From Symbiodinium natans (lineage: Eukaryota > Sar > Dinophyceae > Suessiales > Symbiodiniaceae), in contig CAJNDS010002776.1 of NCBI GenBank assembly GCA_905221605.1, positions 126,001 through 190,000 on the forward strand: a stretch of 64,000 bases of DNA. Reading direction: 5' to 3'. Shown piece after piece: positions 34,601 through 46,275 of the stretch. Under the pieces are notes generated by a model. The model saw only the letters and a program-made list of their open reading frames with translations. It searched no databases and was not told where the DNA came from. Every line of letters begins with the position of its first letter. Within the stretch, counting starts at the first letter, position 1. Made by a program: the position numbers and the translations under genes.

Positions 34601-35371
34601 GCTGCCTCGGTCAAGGGTCACAGTCTCCGGAGCACCAGCCCAGGACAGCCATCCATCCCGGAACTTTGTAGCGCATGAAGAGGACGAAGGAGGGCCATGT
34701 CCCGTGCCAACTAGCCACACAGCGTGGTACAGCGTTCCATTGTCCACAGCGGATAGGTACTTGTACTTGACGCCGTCAACATCTCGGATAATGAACACAT
34801 CGATGGAGATGTTCTTGTTGAAGGTGTGCTCATTCGGCATCTTCACAGGTCGCGGTTCGTTGGGACGTTGCACACAAGCACAAGCTGGGCAGTGGAAGTG
34901 GTTGAGTGCCTTGATGGCGGCGGGATCGGCGCCGGCTGTCCGGAGTAGCCGCTGCATGGCGGCTGCACTGCTGTGGCCTGTCATGGTGTGAAGTCTCCTC
35001 AGCGCCACACGTTGCCTTCGAGGGAGCTGTCGCCAGGCATTCCGAGAAGCCATAAGAGGCGCAGCTTCCACTTCAGGTAGAACAGGGGGCGCCGTCTCCT
35101 CACGGATGGTGTCGAGGTGCTCGTCCTGTCGCCTGTTGCCAAAGATGACGCCATCGCTGAGCGCAGTGGCCTCGTCATCCGGTGTGAGGATCGCGTCGAG
35201 GGAGCCGGGGTCGTCATCGTCCACGATCTCGTCTTCCAACTCAGCCTCTGCTGGAAAGGCTGTCTGGACGGAGGTGTTCTCAAGTGATTCTAGCATACCA
35301 TCCAAAATCGCCTTGCACAGCTTGGGAGTCCATTCCTGAGCACGACGAGTATGGTCTGCTTCTTCAAGAGG
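31604..35371 (-). CDS. Copia integrase-RT-RNase H ORF
   Basis: Same frame as the upstream ORF, starting right after the TAA; residues here count from 35305. The integrase has an HHCC zinc site (His106, His111, Cys139, Cys142) and catalytic Asp169, Asp232 and Glu267 in ISIDVF, TLDRGSEN and GRGERQG. A proline-rich linker follows (about 505-640). The RT carries GGDITASFLQGEP (Asp786) and HVDDILWAG (873-876, the xVDD catalytic motif). RNase H shows ITDASHAAD (Asp1031), LQAETLAL, LTDCRSLEEH and ADGLTK. All catalytic residues appear intact. Family assignment is certain; activity depends on passing the TAA. Confidence 0.93.
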   Translation of the reverse strand, partial: PLEEADHTRRAQEWTPKLCKAILDGMLESLENTSVQTAFPAEAELEDEIVDDDDPGSLDAILTPDDEATALSDGVIFGNRRQDEHLDTIREETAPPVLPEVEAAPLMASRNAWRQLPRRQRVALRRLHTMTGHSSAAAMQRLLRTAGADPAAIKALNHFHCPACACVQRPNEPRPVKMPNEHTFNKNISIDVFIIRDVDGVKYKYLSAVDNGTLYHAVWLVGTGHGPPSSSSCATKFRDGWLSWAGAPETVTLDRGSENRGKFQAMLKSHGTLLRYTGLESPFQLGRGERQGAVMKDIMRRVVASRQLQGQEAMEMLGVEAATVKNNRLRHAGFTPSQWVLGRLPPEVDSLTSPLAPDRLGQHQEIHDGQTAFARQAAIRSAARQAFSQADSSERIRAALLRKSVPMRGPFVQGDLVCFRRKAGPGPHKWFGPARVVGQEGRSTLWIVHGGIPLTVSVEQVRFATGAEAFAKRQLELKPSRKRRREDLDGVDSDGHDYPFGDDLSGAGTAAGAQGTFFDISEPSLIPSHGPAPPPGLPGPPDGPGGVAPPPVLPGPSPDQLPGVDVPVPDSPLAPTTEISSEPDQEHMPPSRRDSTEIQPAGPPVTFTPLQQAMHRFVDALDGHPARKRELSPSVRTEPTFERRPPPGLPPPSSTETATGASTASTSSRAFGAFLAKRTVNKKSAAARAKELNFNKSEGKQREGIAQARGKEWNNWKDFDAVDVIPPSQVDAFLKEHSDIGVTPMRWVDTNKAQPWEEARYKSRIVVRGDLESGAADARTDSPTCSSLMLNFMLSTCASKRWKIRGGDITASFLQGEPMERTLILSPPPGGLPGVEPGSLLVARKPVYGTRDAPRGFWRRLHRVCLEQGLEAIPLEHACYVLKKEGRVAGVLISHVDDILWAGEQQMQDIAARLRNEFKFGTLDDDKLIEYCGRQIFQDVDGIRVSCPNPAAKVRPIHLDGQRRKMRGAEATDSERGQLRSVVGTLNWLVRVCRIDIAYQVHRLQTVLKTCTVDDLLSCNQLLSYVKSTPNKGLFFPYGAMEIEDAKVLSITDASHAADFDTSQDGKRLGYRSQAGRLLVLCGHDFLENSGGQVYILGYHSNVIRRVCRSTLQAETLALIQGYEEAEHVRALLHHVCGGKVDKTLTEAMDARELIMLTDCRSLEEHVNQAGLHTVADKRLAIDLCGIRQLVWRKAGEEVGDPLYSDAPPVNATTLIRWIDTSTMAADGLTKAMKAPQLDLLMRSSRVEVSFTKIS

Positions 35372-38265
35372 TTAATGCAGGTGAGTGCCAGGGCATAGCC
35401 GCGCAAGCCGTTTCTTCAGCTCAGCGGTCGCGGTGACAAAGGCAGTCGGCCTTTGGCGCGGAAAGTTGTTCTTGGCATCCTTGAGTCCGAATTGGCACAG
35501 ATCAGCCCTGACTGCTTCTAAAGGATCCATGGTGAAGACGTCGTGCGGTGGTTGTTCAAGTAGCCGCCGGCTCATGGGAAGTCGCCATATAGCACTGCCC
35601 CACGGATGCTCAAAGAGGAACTGTCGGCCCTTGGCAAGCCGTTTGCGGGCCGTGCTCTGGAGCCACTCGATCACTGGGGTCCACCGGCGCCTCTCCTCCA
35701 AGCACTTCTCCCATGAGTCCCCAGCAAGCATGTTTGTCCAAGTTGACCACGTGGCGCAAACCGGGGAGCAGGTGATGGCGTAGGGGTCGTCCCGCTCGAT
35801 GATGCGGTCCACAGCGTCGCGGCCATCGCGGGTAAGAAGGTCGAGGCCTGGGCCAAGTCGGATGTCCACCGGGTCGCTTACAGGAAGACCATAGTCACAG
35901 GAGGCCATGTGCGTCAAGACAGCAGCGCCAGCAACCAGTTCAAGGAGGAAAGTCCGGCATCCACGCGGGAGAAACGATGGCCTTCTGGTCTTCTTCCCCA
36001 ACATTTGGCCCCAGAGAATCTGATCTGTCGCCGTGATGTCCTCGATGTCTCGGCTGACCCTTGCCGACTGCCCCTTGGACATGATCTTGCTCTTGAGAGC
36101 GTCGACAGCTAGGTAGCCGATGGCCGTGTTCTCTACGCCGCCGTCCGTGCCGTAGCCGTCCTCCGAGGCCTCGTCATCCGAGTTCGTGACGCCGTCGTGC
36201 TCGTGGACCGGATTGCCGGCGCATTCGGTGTCCTGCTCGACGTCCTGCTTGCCATCCGTCGTGAAGTTGTCGTAGTCGCCGATGTCGTTGGCACCGCCGG
36301 CGGTCTCGTGGTCCTTGCTCTCGTCCGCGACGTCCGCCGGAAGTAGCCGAAGTCCGAGGAGGCCGTCCTTGATGACCAGCTTGAGGTCCTTGCCGAGAAC
36401 CTGAGAGTGGGCCACTTCGGCAGACAAGTCGATCACCAACCCAAGCGCCTTCTGAGCCTGCAGGGAAAGCAACAAAGGAGCCTCGGAGCCGATGAGCTCG
36501 GTGGAATAAAGGTCGCCTCGGGCAACTCCACCATCGAGGAGTTCAAGGCAAAGCTCTAGCTGTCGGGTACCAGCGGTTTGGATGGCCCCGCCGATCCCCC
36601 TGAAGTTGGGCCTGTCCTCGGTGCAAAGTTTCGGCATTTCCTGTCGGGTCGCGTCCACGTACCTTTGAAGCCAGGCGTCGCCGTGACATGTTTGGCTGCA
36701 GCCGGTGTCCAGAATCGCCACGAGGTCGCCTTCCGCAAAGATCGTGTCGTCCTCGTCATCGTGGTCGAGGTAGGCCATGTAGGCGTGACGGTTCTGAGCA
36801 TCGGAGTCAAGGTAGGCGTCATGCTCGCGGAAGTATTGAACCAATCGCTTCATAGTTGGGTGGCTCTGGTCGGTGACGTTGGCATAGCACCAGTGCTTGT
36901 AGTCGCGGTCCTCGTACGCAGTGATGTAGGCCTGGTTCTTGTACTTCCCGGACTCGACACGTGTCTCCCCTCGCATCCGCACACGCTCTGCCAAGCTTGC
37001 AGTATCTGAGGTCCGGGTCGAGGGTGTAGTCGATGCCGGGGCGGCCTGTCGTTGGTGCCAAATCGTAACCTGCTCGATCGTCAGCCGAAGCGCCTCCAAC
37101 AGCCGGTCCGCCGGAATCGGGGCATCGCCGGTTGCTTCAAGACGCCTGCCCACTGCCTCGTTGAACGTGCCGACGATTTGCTGTATCTCCGGCGGGCTGA
37201 GCACGTAGCCGTCGAGGTCGTGACGTGTCGCGGACGCAGCCGCGTTCGAGGGTCGTGCCGAAGTCGCCGTAGAGCTCGTTCCGGTAGTTGACGAGGAAGC
37301 TCCAGGAACATTGCCGTCACCATCCGCTCGGGGAATGCTCTCTCTGAAGCCGCAGTCGAGACAGGTCCGCATTCTCAGAAAGGCATTTGAGCCCTTCCAG
37401 TGTACTCTGTGGTGTAGGCAAGCTGGGGCTGCTGCCGCCTTTGGCTGAGGTGCCGGATCCTGTGGCTGCTTGCGGGTGCGTTCGAGCACTTCGCCGCACG
37501 CAGTGCACTTGCGGATGTGGTAGTACTGGTTGCTGCCACTGGCGGTCGTCCTCGTATGCGGGCAGGACCTGCTATGTGGGGCCACTCGCCTCATGCCTTG
37601 TGCCGGTTGTGCTACACGTGCTGCTGCGTCGTCCAAAGGTTCGGCGCCAGGAGATGGTGAAGAAGCCGGCGATGTTAGTGGCAGAGGTTCCAGCGGCACG
37701 CCGCCAAGCGCCTCCAGAAGCATCTCCATGTCGACGTCGGGCTGCTCCGCGTTGACATAGTCCACCTGGTCCATGCACGGTATCACCTGCCAAGGTCCAT
37801 CCTTGTCCGTCAGGTCGACGATGGTCCGCGCCGCCGCCACATTCTGCGTCGGTGCTGCCGAGGTCGCTGTCGCAGGCGTCGTCGATGAGGAGGTCGCTGC
37901 CGCAGAAGTCGCCGGCGGAGCCGATGTCAAAGAGCTTGGTGGCGGAACTTGGCGGTAGCCGCCGGTCGGGTCAGGAGAGCGGAGAGCCAAGAAGCCCTTC
38001 GGGTCGCCAGCGTCGGGCTCCCTTATGGAAAAGTAGACGGTTCTGGGCTTGTCCTTGCCGCCGCCTCGCCCAGAGTGTTGGGTTCCACGTCCAGGGGCGC
38101 GGCCTCGTCCAAAGCCCGAAGAAGAGGATGATGGTGCACCGCCGCCAGACTTCCCGAACTTGCCCTTGCCTCTGTTCAGGGGACATTGAGCGTCGCCGCT
38201 CCAATGGCCCACTGCTCCGCACTTCCTGCACGACGTCCTCGCCTTCAAGGAAAGCAGCCGCGCCT
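35372..38265 (-). CDS. Copia Gag (3' part)-protease-methyltransferase-like ORF
   Basis: The frame is open into the N gap, so the true start is missing; residues here count from 38248. A knuckle C-x2-C-x4-H-x6-C lies at residues 7-22. It is followed by a Gly/Ser/Arg-rich stretch, then two copies of a C-x-H...C-x2-C-G motif (229-251 and 277-299) sharing a GSN core. The retroviral-type aspartic protease has ILDTGCSQT (513-520). Residues 766-945 resemble a C5 cytosine methyltransferase: LLELVAGAAVLTHMA (like motif I), SPVCATWS (Cys831, where PPC is usual) and FLFEHPWGS (Glu880, where ENV is usual). An acidic segment (650-705) links protease to this domain. The ORF ends in TAA at 35372. Confidence 0.85.
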
Positions 38266-38365
38266 NNNNNNNNNNNNNNNNNNNNNNNNNNNNNNNNNNN
38301 NNNNNNNNNNNNNNNNNNNNNNNNNNNNNNNNNNNNNNNNNNNNNNNNNNNNNNNNNNNNNNNNN
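38266..38365. other. Assembly gap (100 N)
   Basis: Exactly 100 N bases, a scaffolding placeholder of unknown true size. It cuts Gag and the 5' end of the Copia element. The sequence on the far side (38366-38500) shows no LTR match to the 3' flank. Confidence 0.98.
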
Positions 38366-38539
38366 TCGGACTTGAGGATTTTGGATTGTGGCCGAAGGCG
38401 CAGACGCCAGGTCTCAAGCAATTAAGCTGACGTTCTGGCCTACATACTTACTATCGACACCACATACTACCTAGAACCAGCTGCTAACTTGCTGGGTGAC
38501 AAAGGACTGCCTGCCTACTGCTATCTGCTTTCCCACTAC

Positions 38540-39500
<961 letters not shown>

Positions 39501-39539
39501 CTACTACATTTAACCAAGACCACCCACAAACTAATTAGG

Positions 39540-40820
39540 CTGGGGGCCGAATTCACCGCGTCCCAAGTGTCTATCACTTTGCCATCATCCAGAAGGTCCA
39601 CCTTTATGTTGTTCAGCAGCCGCACATATTGACCGTTGTTGTCTCGCAGGTCGAAGATGCTGGGATCCGAAAAGTTGCCCTTAAAACCATACAATTCCAC
39701 AAAGCCATCCTGCTCACCTGTGTCAGAAAAAAAGCCATTGACGGTCACGCGGTCGCCGGCTGCAAGTGCCACATTGGGGAAATTGAAGAACTTGGGAGAG
39801 TAGTTGGGAAATGAACTGCGCAAGGCGAAGCGTGAGGCACTGGGGATGTCCCGAACCACGAACAGTTGCATGAATTGCATTCTGAACCAGCCGACTCCCT
39901 GCAGGGGTGTGTGATGACCACTACTATCTGCCGTCTTGCAGACGGCGGCCGAACAAGTAGACTCAGCCTATTGTTCCGCATTTTTTGTTCGGAAGTTTTT
40001 TGAAGGGTTTACGCAGTCTTGTCTGACAACCATTCCCGGCCCGCCCCGGCGCCCGTCCCGGCCACCGGCCCGTTTTGGCAGGTCTTTGGGAGGTATGAGG
40101 AGCCCAAGCCTGTCTCTGGTATTACGCACTGCGCTTGCGCGGTCTCAACGGCTGGTGTTATGTGGGTGACACCATGACACCGATGTTCAAAGGGTACTCC
40201 TGACATGTGCCATAATATGTACGACAGTATGTCAATATGCATATATGCGCATATATATATATACATATGTATATATATATGTATAGTTTACATGTATATG
40301 TGTACGTATACTGATGGCTGGTGGTGACTCTGCAGCGGTCCGACAACTGAAATTCACAGCGGCTGACCTGAAAGAAAGCGCCCTCGGCCACCAGCGATAT
40401 GACCAAGTCCGGCAGTAGAGGCAGATAGGGCAGCTCGGTGCAGGTAAAGGGGTTAACAGTGGTAGTGGTGGCGGTCGTTGAAACTGCCCCCAAGATTAGC
40501 CTTAGCACAGAAACGGCCTCCTGGACTGAGGCAGTGTTTTCATGGACCGAGGCGTTGATGTCCTGGACTGCTGTCAAAGTCTCTTTAAGCACAAGAAGAG
40601 TCTCGTTCTCCCACGCTGTAGGTGCAGGTGACGTCGGCGGAATCGTTGGACCTGGAAGCGTTGTGGGAGGCGGTGGAGGAGGGGGTGGCGGAGGAAACGT
40701 CGTAGGAGGCGGCGGAGGCGGCGGAGGCGCCGGAGGCCGATGATAATGATAACCATGATATCGGCGATAATACCCATAAGGTCGTGCAGAATTTGACTCG
40801 ATCGCCGCTACCTCCGGTGC
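39540..40820 (-). CDS. Tyr/His- and Pro-rich protein with a C-terminal globular domain (partial)
   Basis: Exon 40820-40329 follows a GAACAG acceptor and reads RPYGYYRRYHGYHYHRPPAP, then two proline runs with TTFP and TTLP. Next comes a helical stretch (TLLVLKETLTAVQDI, with N at the GC-coded start), a Thr-rich link and TCTELPYLPLLPDLVISLV. A GT donor leads over a 430-bp intron (39899-40328) to the exon starting at 39898, reading GVGWFRMQFMQLFVVRDI, then AAGDRVTVNGFFSDTGEQD and GFVELYGFKGNFSDPSIF. The last part looks like a beta-rich domain, but no family is recognised. The 3' end is uncertain (GC sites near 39550); the 5' end is not found. Confidence 0.55.
40235..40315. repeat. TATA/ATGTAT dinucleotide-rich tract
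   Basis: Alternating TATATA/ATATGTAT sequence inside the intron of the Tyr/His/Pro-rich gene. Confidence 0.8.
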
Positions 40821-40829
40821 CTGTTCTCA

Positions 40830-42010
40830 CAAGTTTCAGGATCCATCTTATGCGCTGGAGTCTATCTCTGTTGTATGACTCATGATTGCCTAAGCCTCTT
40901 CCCTCGGAGGGCTTCAATATTCTGTCAGCACTCATGACTACGTATTTGATCTTCTGAGCAGGGGCTGTTCCCTAGCACGTCCTGCCTTGTGTCTATCTGC
41001 AGGAAGAGCCAGGAGTGCGTTGTCCTCGACTCATTCAAAAAACAACAATGATCATCATCAATAATCATATTAGCAACGCAATGTTTTTTGCAAGTAGGGT
41101 TCAGGGTTAATGGTTTAGTGGTATGGCTGAATACGACTCAGGGTTCTGACAATAAGAGCACAGCTCCTGAGACAAGTGCAGGCTCTGCATGCTCAGCAAC
41201 TCAATGCAAAGCAAATCTCACAATCTGGAATGCTCCGGATATGCTAGATGTTCTGTGGCCTTCCTGTTTTCCGCACAAACCTTTCAGCACATTTGTCCCG
41301 TGGATGGGTTATGGCGGCTATGGTTCTCAGAGCATGATAGGGATGGCTAGTCATCAGTCTCTGCAGGATTGGTGATTTGCCAATTTTCTTTGCTGTCTAT
41401 GGCTTCAGGCTCAATAAGCAGTCATTGTTGCTTGTGGTCCGCGCAAAAAACAGCGAAAAGCAGAAACAAGCACGATGGACAGAGCAACACCAACATAACC
41501 ACCACCACAACCACCACCACCACCAGCACCACCATCACTGCAACGGCGACGAGCATCACGACCACCACCACCACCACGCCAGCAAGCCACCACCACCACC
41601 ACCACCACCACCACCATCTGCAACGGCGACGAGCATCACTACCACACTACCACCACGCCAGCAAGCCACTGGCCACCACCACCACCAGAAGAAGAAGCAG
41701 AAGAAGAAGAAGAATAAGAAGAAGAAGAAGAAAAGAATAGCCACACCACGGGAACAATATGAAAACTGAAGGCATCTACATGAAGCAACCGCAAACCTAG
41801 AAAGCATTGACCAGAAACAGTAGGCCCACAAGTTTTTGGCACATTAGCAACTTGCTGGTCCAGTTTGCCAGCAGGCTGCGGCTTCATCTTTGAACAAAAG
41901 GACTTGAAAGCAACAAGCCTTTTTCACATGGCTGGAAAGCTTGTGACTTATAAAAAACTTAAGGCTTCACCACGCCCTGTCCTTCAACAAGGTGCGCCTT
42001 TTTTTGAGGT
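40830..42010. other. ACC and AAG triplet repeats, no gene
   Basis: ACC-rich DNA spans 41490-41670 with two near-identical blocks containing CAACGGCGACGAGCATCAC, then an AAG run at 41690-41740. His-rich, Thr-rich and poly-Ser frames here are artefacts. No exon could be supported between 40830 and 42010. Confidence 0.6.
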
Positions 42011-42019
42011 CTATCATAC

Positions 42020-42125
42020 CCTAAACTCTAAACCCTGAAAGCCTGAACGCCTGAACCCTAAGCTCTAAACCCTAAAACCCCAAACTCCTAAATCCTAGAA
42101 CCCTAAACTCCGAAACCCTGCTTGG
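42020..42125. repeat. Degenerate interstitial telomere-like array
   Basis: About a dozen diverged CCCTAAA-type heptamers with frequent T/C insertions, indicating an old array. Confidence 0.75.
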
Positions 42126-43139
42126 AAGCAGCCGGAGGCTTTTGCTAACATTCCTTGGACCCAGAAATGACCCCGAGAAGCTCAGGCATCCTTCCATGCT
42201 CCAACAGCAGTTGCACTCTGATCTCATTACCAGTGTACATAAGCCCTGGAATTCTGAAACCTATCAAGCTTGATCTGAAAACAACAACTCTGAAAGACAC
42301 TGAACAAACCTGTCGATCTTGCTGCTGTCCTCTGTCTCATCGCACCTGCCAGGCTTGATGCCAAGAGCCTATGTTTTGCACCCCCGCATCGGATAGCCCC
42401 AGGCCAATCAGAGAGCAGCGCTCTTTAGTAATGAAGGATACTGCACTAAAGCAAAATCGACACGACAAGTAACATCTTCGGAGTACGTCGGGGCAAGCAG
42501 TTTCTTGACAAGACATACAAAAAACACGATGGAGAGTTTAACAGCCTCACGGTGCTGTGGCATTTGTGGGCTCCCTCGACTTTAGGCCATCTTATGGGGC
42601 TTAACAGGACATGAGAATTAGCAAGCCGTTTGGGCACGCCGCTTGGCGACGCTTCCGAGGCTGAACCTCAAAGTCTGACCCCCACAGCTCTGACCTTGCT
42701 GTACGCATAAACCCTTGATCCTAATCTTCGTGCTGGGGGCCACCTAGACCTGCAGGGCACATTGGGATGTTCCCCCTTATGCTAAAAGTCCTGAATAGGG
42801 AATAGAATAGGGGGTACTCGAATTCCTGTTAAGGACTGTTAGTATCAGGGGGAACATCCCAAAGTGCACATCTCAACCACTAGTCGTGGGCAGCGGCTAA
42901 CACGCACATGTCGCCAGCCTGGTGTCTGCCTTCGTGTCGCATGTCTCTCCCCCGGCACTGAAAAGCAAAAGTACGTTCCTTGGCTGCTTCGGGTAAAGCA
43001 AGACCTGGATCGCTAGAGTTCGAGGGCTTTCTTGGAAGTATGCGTCCGTACACAAAGAACAAACCGTGGCACTGCTCATTCCCAAAGGGGGGTTTTCCGA
43101 AATTAGGGGTCCTTTTTGTAAGGGCATCCCACTATCTTG

Positions 43140-43212
43140 GGGCCCTATATCCCTAAACCCCAATCTCCCAAACCCTAAACCCTAAACCCTAAACCCTAAA
43201 CCCTAAACCCTT
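43140..43212. repeat. Interstitial telomere-like array (CCCTAAA)n
   Basis: Several exact head-to-tail CCCTAAA units at 43173-43210, preceded by diverged ones. This is the complement of the TTTAGGG telomere repeat known from plants and dinoflagellates. It is internal, with ordinary sequence on both sides. Confidence 0.9.
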
Positions 43213-46200
43213 TTCGTAAATCCCCAAACGGTCCCAAGACAGCAAAGCCTCACCAAAGCGACGGCCTTGGCCATGGCAATGGCCTCAGGCAACCTGAATA
43301 AGGTGGCTTCTCGCGTTGTGAGCCCAGGTTTCAAGCGGCCCAGCGTTGCATATCGTGGATAACTTAGAACGAGCTGCGCATGTATACTTTTTGGGATTTT
43401 GTTGCAGCAGTTTTGCATGAAGAATGAAACCGTTCTGGACGTGTATTGCATTTATTGTCGTGCGTATTGCATTTAGGGCTTCTGTTTGCGTCATAAGGGA
43501 GACCAGTGTTCGTTTGCTGAAGCAGCTGCATTGCTTGTGCTTTCTGACTGACAACTTCACCCCGACACCTGTGCAGCAGATCGCTGCTCAAGATCCAAAT
43601 CTGCGCTAACTGCGAAAGCTTTCACACATGCTGCAGGCATAAGCCCTGCAGAATCTCAAAGGTGTCCCTGCGGTGCATGCGGAAGCACGTGCACCATTTT
43701 CAGTGGGTGCACTGGCCCAGACGAAACTTTGTACCGGCATGCACGGTGCAGACATTCTGAGGAAGCTTCTGATACGTCAGCGCACACACACACACACACG
43801 TGTACTTTCATGATCTACGCACTGCCTACACAAGCGATGTCTCAATCTGCGGTCAAAAGGTTTTCTGCTATCCTCGTGTCGCTGCCACAAAAGGCTGCCA
43901 CAAACTGCAAGGTGCTGAGTGATAAAGATTGAGCATTGACTCAAATAATGAAAGAGGTGATAAGTGTAACTTTTGAATTTGAATACAGGAGGACATAATT
44001 GGATCCAACGCGCTAGGCTGCTAGGCAGTTCCACGAGTAGTGACCGACAATTATGTTTCATCACCTTTCCTTGATTTGAACCTTTGTGATGTGTACAAAG
44101 CAAGTTTTGCTTCTGTAGTAAAACATTTAGATAAACAAAAAGATGTTGTGTCAATTCGTCTCGTTCCGTTTTAGAATCCTAGTTTTTCTTTTGCTCAAGC
44201 CTTCTCCGCCAGAATTTTTTCGCGAAACCTAACCCTCTAACTCAACAAACGCCTACCCTTCGGATGTAGTTTACTCCTGTGCGTTTGACGAGGCGAACTT
44301 CTGTCAGCCTCGTTGTTCTGGGGAGCAAGAAGAGATCTGCAGCTGAAGGGGTTTAGGGCTATCGGGGATTAGGGAGTAAGGGCTTTTGAATTTGGGAGTC
44401 AGGGTTGGGGGGGTTAAGCAAGCAGCTGCGGGCCCGCGTCGGTGCCTTGAGATTCGTTTCGTGCGAGAGGTCGTCGATAGGGTTCGAATACATACGAAAC
44501 CTTGGTGCCTTGAGACGCGTTTCGTGCGAGAAGGTCGTCGATCGCGATTCGGAAACGTACGGAACCTTGAGTTTCCGTGCCTTTAAGTTGCACATCCAGA
44601 CCAAACCAACTTCGCGGATCTCAGGAACTGAAAGACTTCTGGCGCAACACTAAAGGTCGAAAGGTTTGTGGATCGAGCTGTTCCAGCTGAAACAAGCCTC
44701 CCAAAAGAAACCCTAAATGCAATCTTATCAGCAAGTACTCATGGCCGCAACCCCTTTTCACGACTATATACTATCATCAAGGATGAGCACTTGCTACTAC
44801 TTAGACCGATTAGGGAGTAAGTTCGCTTCAGGTAGTCAGCAAGTGCAGCTGGGTACTTTTTCAAAAGTATTCGTAGTTAGTAGAAAAGCTTAAGGATCCG
44901 GAGAGGACGTCAATAAGGTTTCGGACATGGATGCGCTCGCAGAACAGACGCGCGCGGAGACAACGTCACTAAGGGTTTCGGACATGAGAATTTAGAAATC
45001 TAGTCCTAAAATACTATCAAATTCCATGATTCGATTTCGCAATTTCGTCTCATCGAAAATTTCTCAATTCTCTCAGACATCCTTTTGATGAACTGACTGG
45101 TAAGTCTAGTATTCTGCATCCAACTAGATTTTGTCATATGCGATTGCATATCTTAATAATAGTACTTTTCAATAACAAATCCTACTGGTAACTCTGACCA
45201 CCTCTTTTCTACAGGCAGAAAGTTTGGTGTGCTGGGCGTTCGCTCGGCAAAACGTTGCAAAAAAGGATGCGGTGACACGCAGCAGGCTCTTCCAACAAGT
45301 CAAGCATCTCTAAACGCAATGCTGCAGAAGGATGCAGAAGGTGCCTAACGATGGAAGATTTCAATATGTCCAGCATGCCTGCTTGCCAAATGGGCAGAAG
45401 CCATCTGATGTGCTAAGATATGCTAAGATCAGGGTGCCTAGGGCACGTCAGAGCGGTATGTTTATAAATTAATGCACAAATACATGTCATTGACAAGACC
45501 TGTGCGTTCTTCGCCAGGAATCTCCCGAAAAAAATTGCACGAAAGCTTGAAGCTGAAAGGGCTGCGGCCGCCATCTTCCAGCGGAGGCCGCGGGCCACAG
45601 AAGGACTCTGTCAGAGCTATGCCAATGGAAAACGTCCACGTCTTTTCAAGTGCCATGGTGCCACAACACAGGGCTCGTGGCGCCAAATTCTCTTGCAGCA
45701 TCCGTGCACTGGAGGTAACATATGTAACATCTGCCTCATACTTCATCATCGAAGCGGCGTATCCTTGATCTCGAGTTTGTCGACAACCGGCGCGCAAAAT
45801 TTGTGGTCATACCACGGCCTGGCCAGGAGCCGTATGGAGGCCCACTATTACGCAGAGTTGTCCATTGTTGAGAGTTACCCGGCATCCTGCGAAGTTTGGG
45901 GGTTCCGGGACCCTGACCAGCAGGTTCGAAATCCTCAGGCTCCTCAGCCCCCAGGGCCTGTTTCCCAATACTTTCTGGACCATGGCTTTGTCTAAATTCC
46001 CGTGGGCATCTCCTTTACGAAAGGCCCAAACAACCTCTCAATGGATCCCGCATATTCTTCGGGCAATCCGGAACGATCGGGAGCCCTTAAGGGAGTGGCA
46101 AAAACCCAACATTTCAGGGTTGGAGCCCTTCAGGCCCAAGGGCCATGCGGCATGCCCTCAAATGCCTAAAAAGCCTGAAGGTCGGAAGCCGGGGCCCCCA

Positions 46201-46270
46201 AAACTGGGGGAATTAAAGGTTAACCTTCGGGATTCTAAGGGGATGATCTTACTCCAAAAGAAGGATAAAT
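43213..46270. other. Gene-poor stretch with a small tandem duplication
   Basis: A 63-bp unit starting GGTGCCTTGAGA is duplicated in tandem at 44441-44503 and 44504-44567. A short CA run lies at 43784-43799. The open frame 45865-46290 (plus) overlaps the 3' end of channel gene A and has no recognisable motif. Nothing else is supported. Confidence 0.4.
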
Positions 46271-46275
46271 GCTAC

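Larger units (their letters stand above)
31430..38265 (-). mobile_element. Copia-type LTR retrotransposon with methyltransferase-like domain
   Basis: On the minus strand, from 38265 down, the order is: nucleic-acid-binding zinc motifs, aspartic protease, a C5-methyltransferase-like domain, integrase, a proline-rich linker, reverse transcriptase, RNase H. Protease-integrase-RT-RNase H is the Copia (Ty1) order. The two long open stretches share one frame and are separated only by a TAA at 35372-35374. Gag and the 5' LTR are cut by the N gap. The right half of the window is otherwise host-gene territory, so this is an insertion at the border of the repeat block. Confidence 0.9.

Noticed and set aside
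31604-38265. Many plus-strand ORFs of 60-190 codons
   Set aside because: They are antisense shadows of the GC-rich Copia coding sequence.
41369-41831. His-, Thr- and Ser/Gly-rich open frames
   Set aside because: They arise from ACC and AAG triplet runs and appear on both strands.
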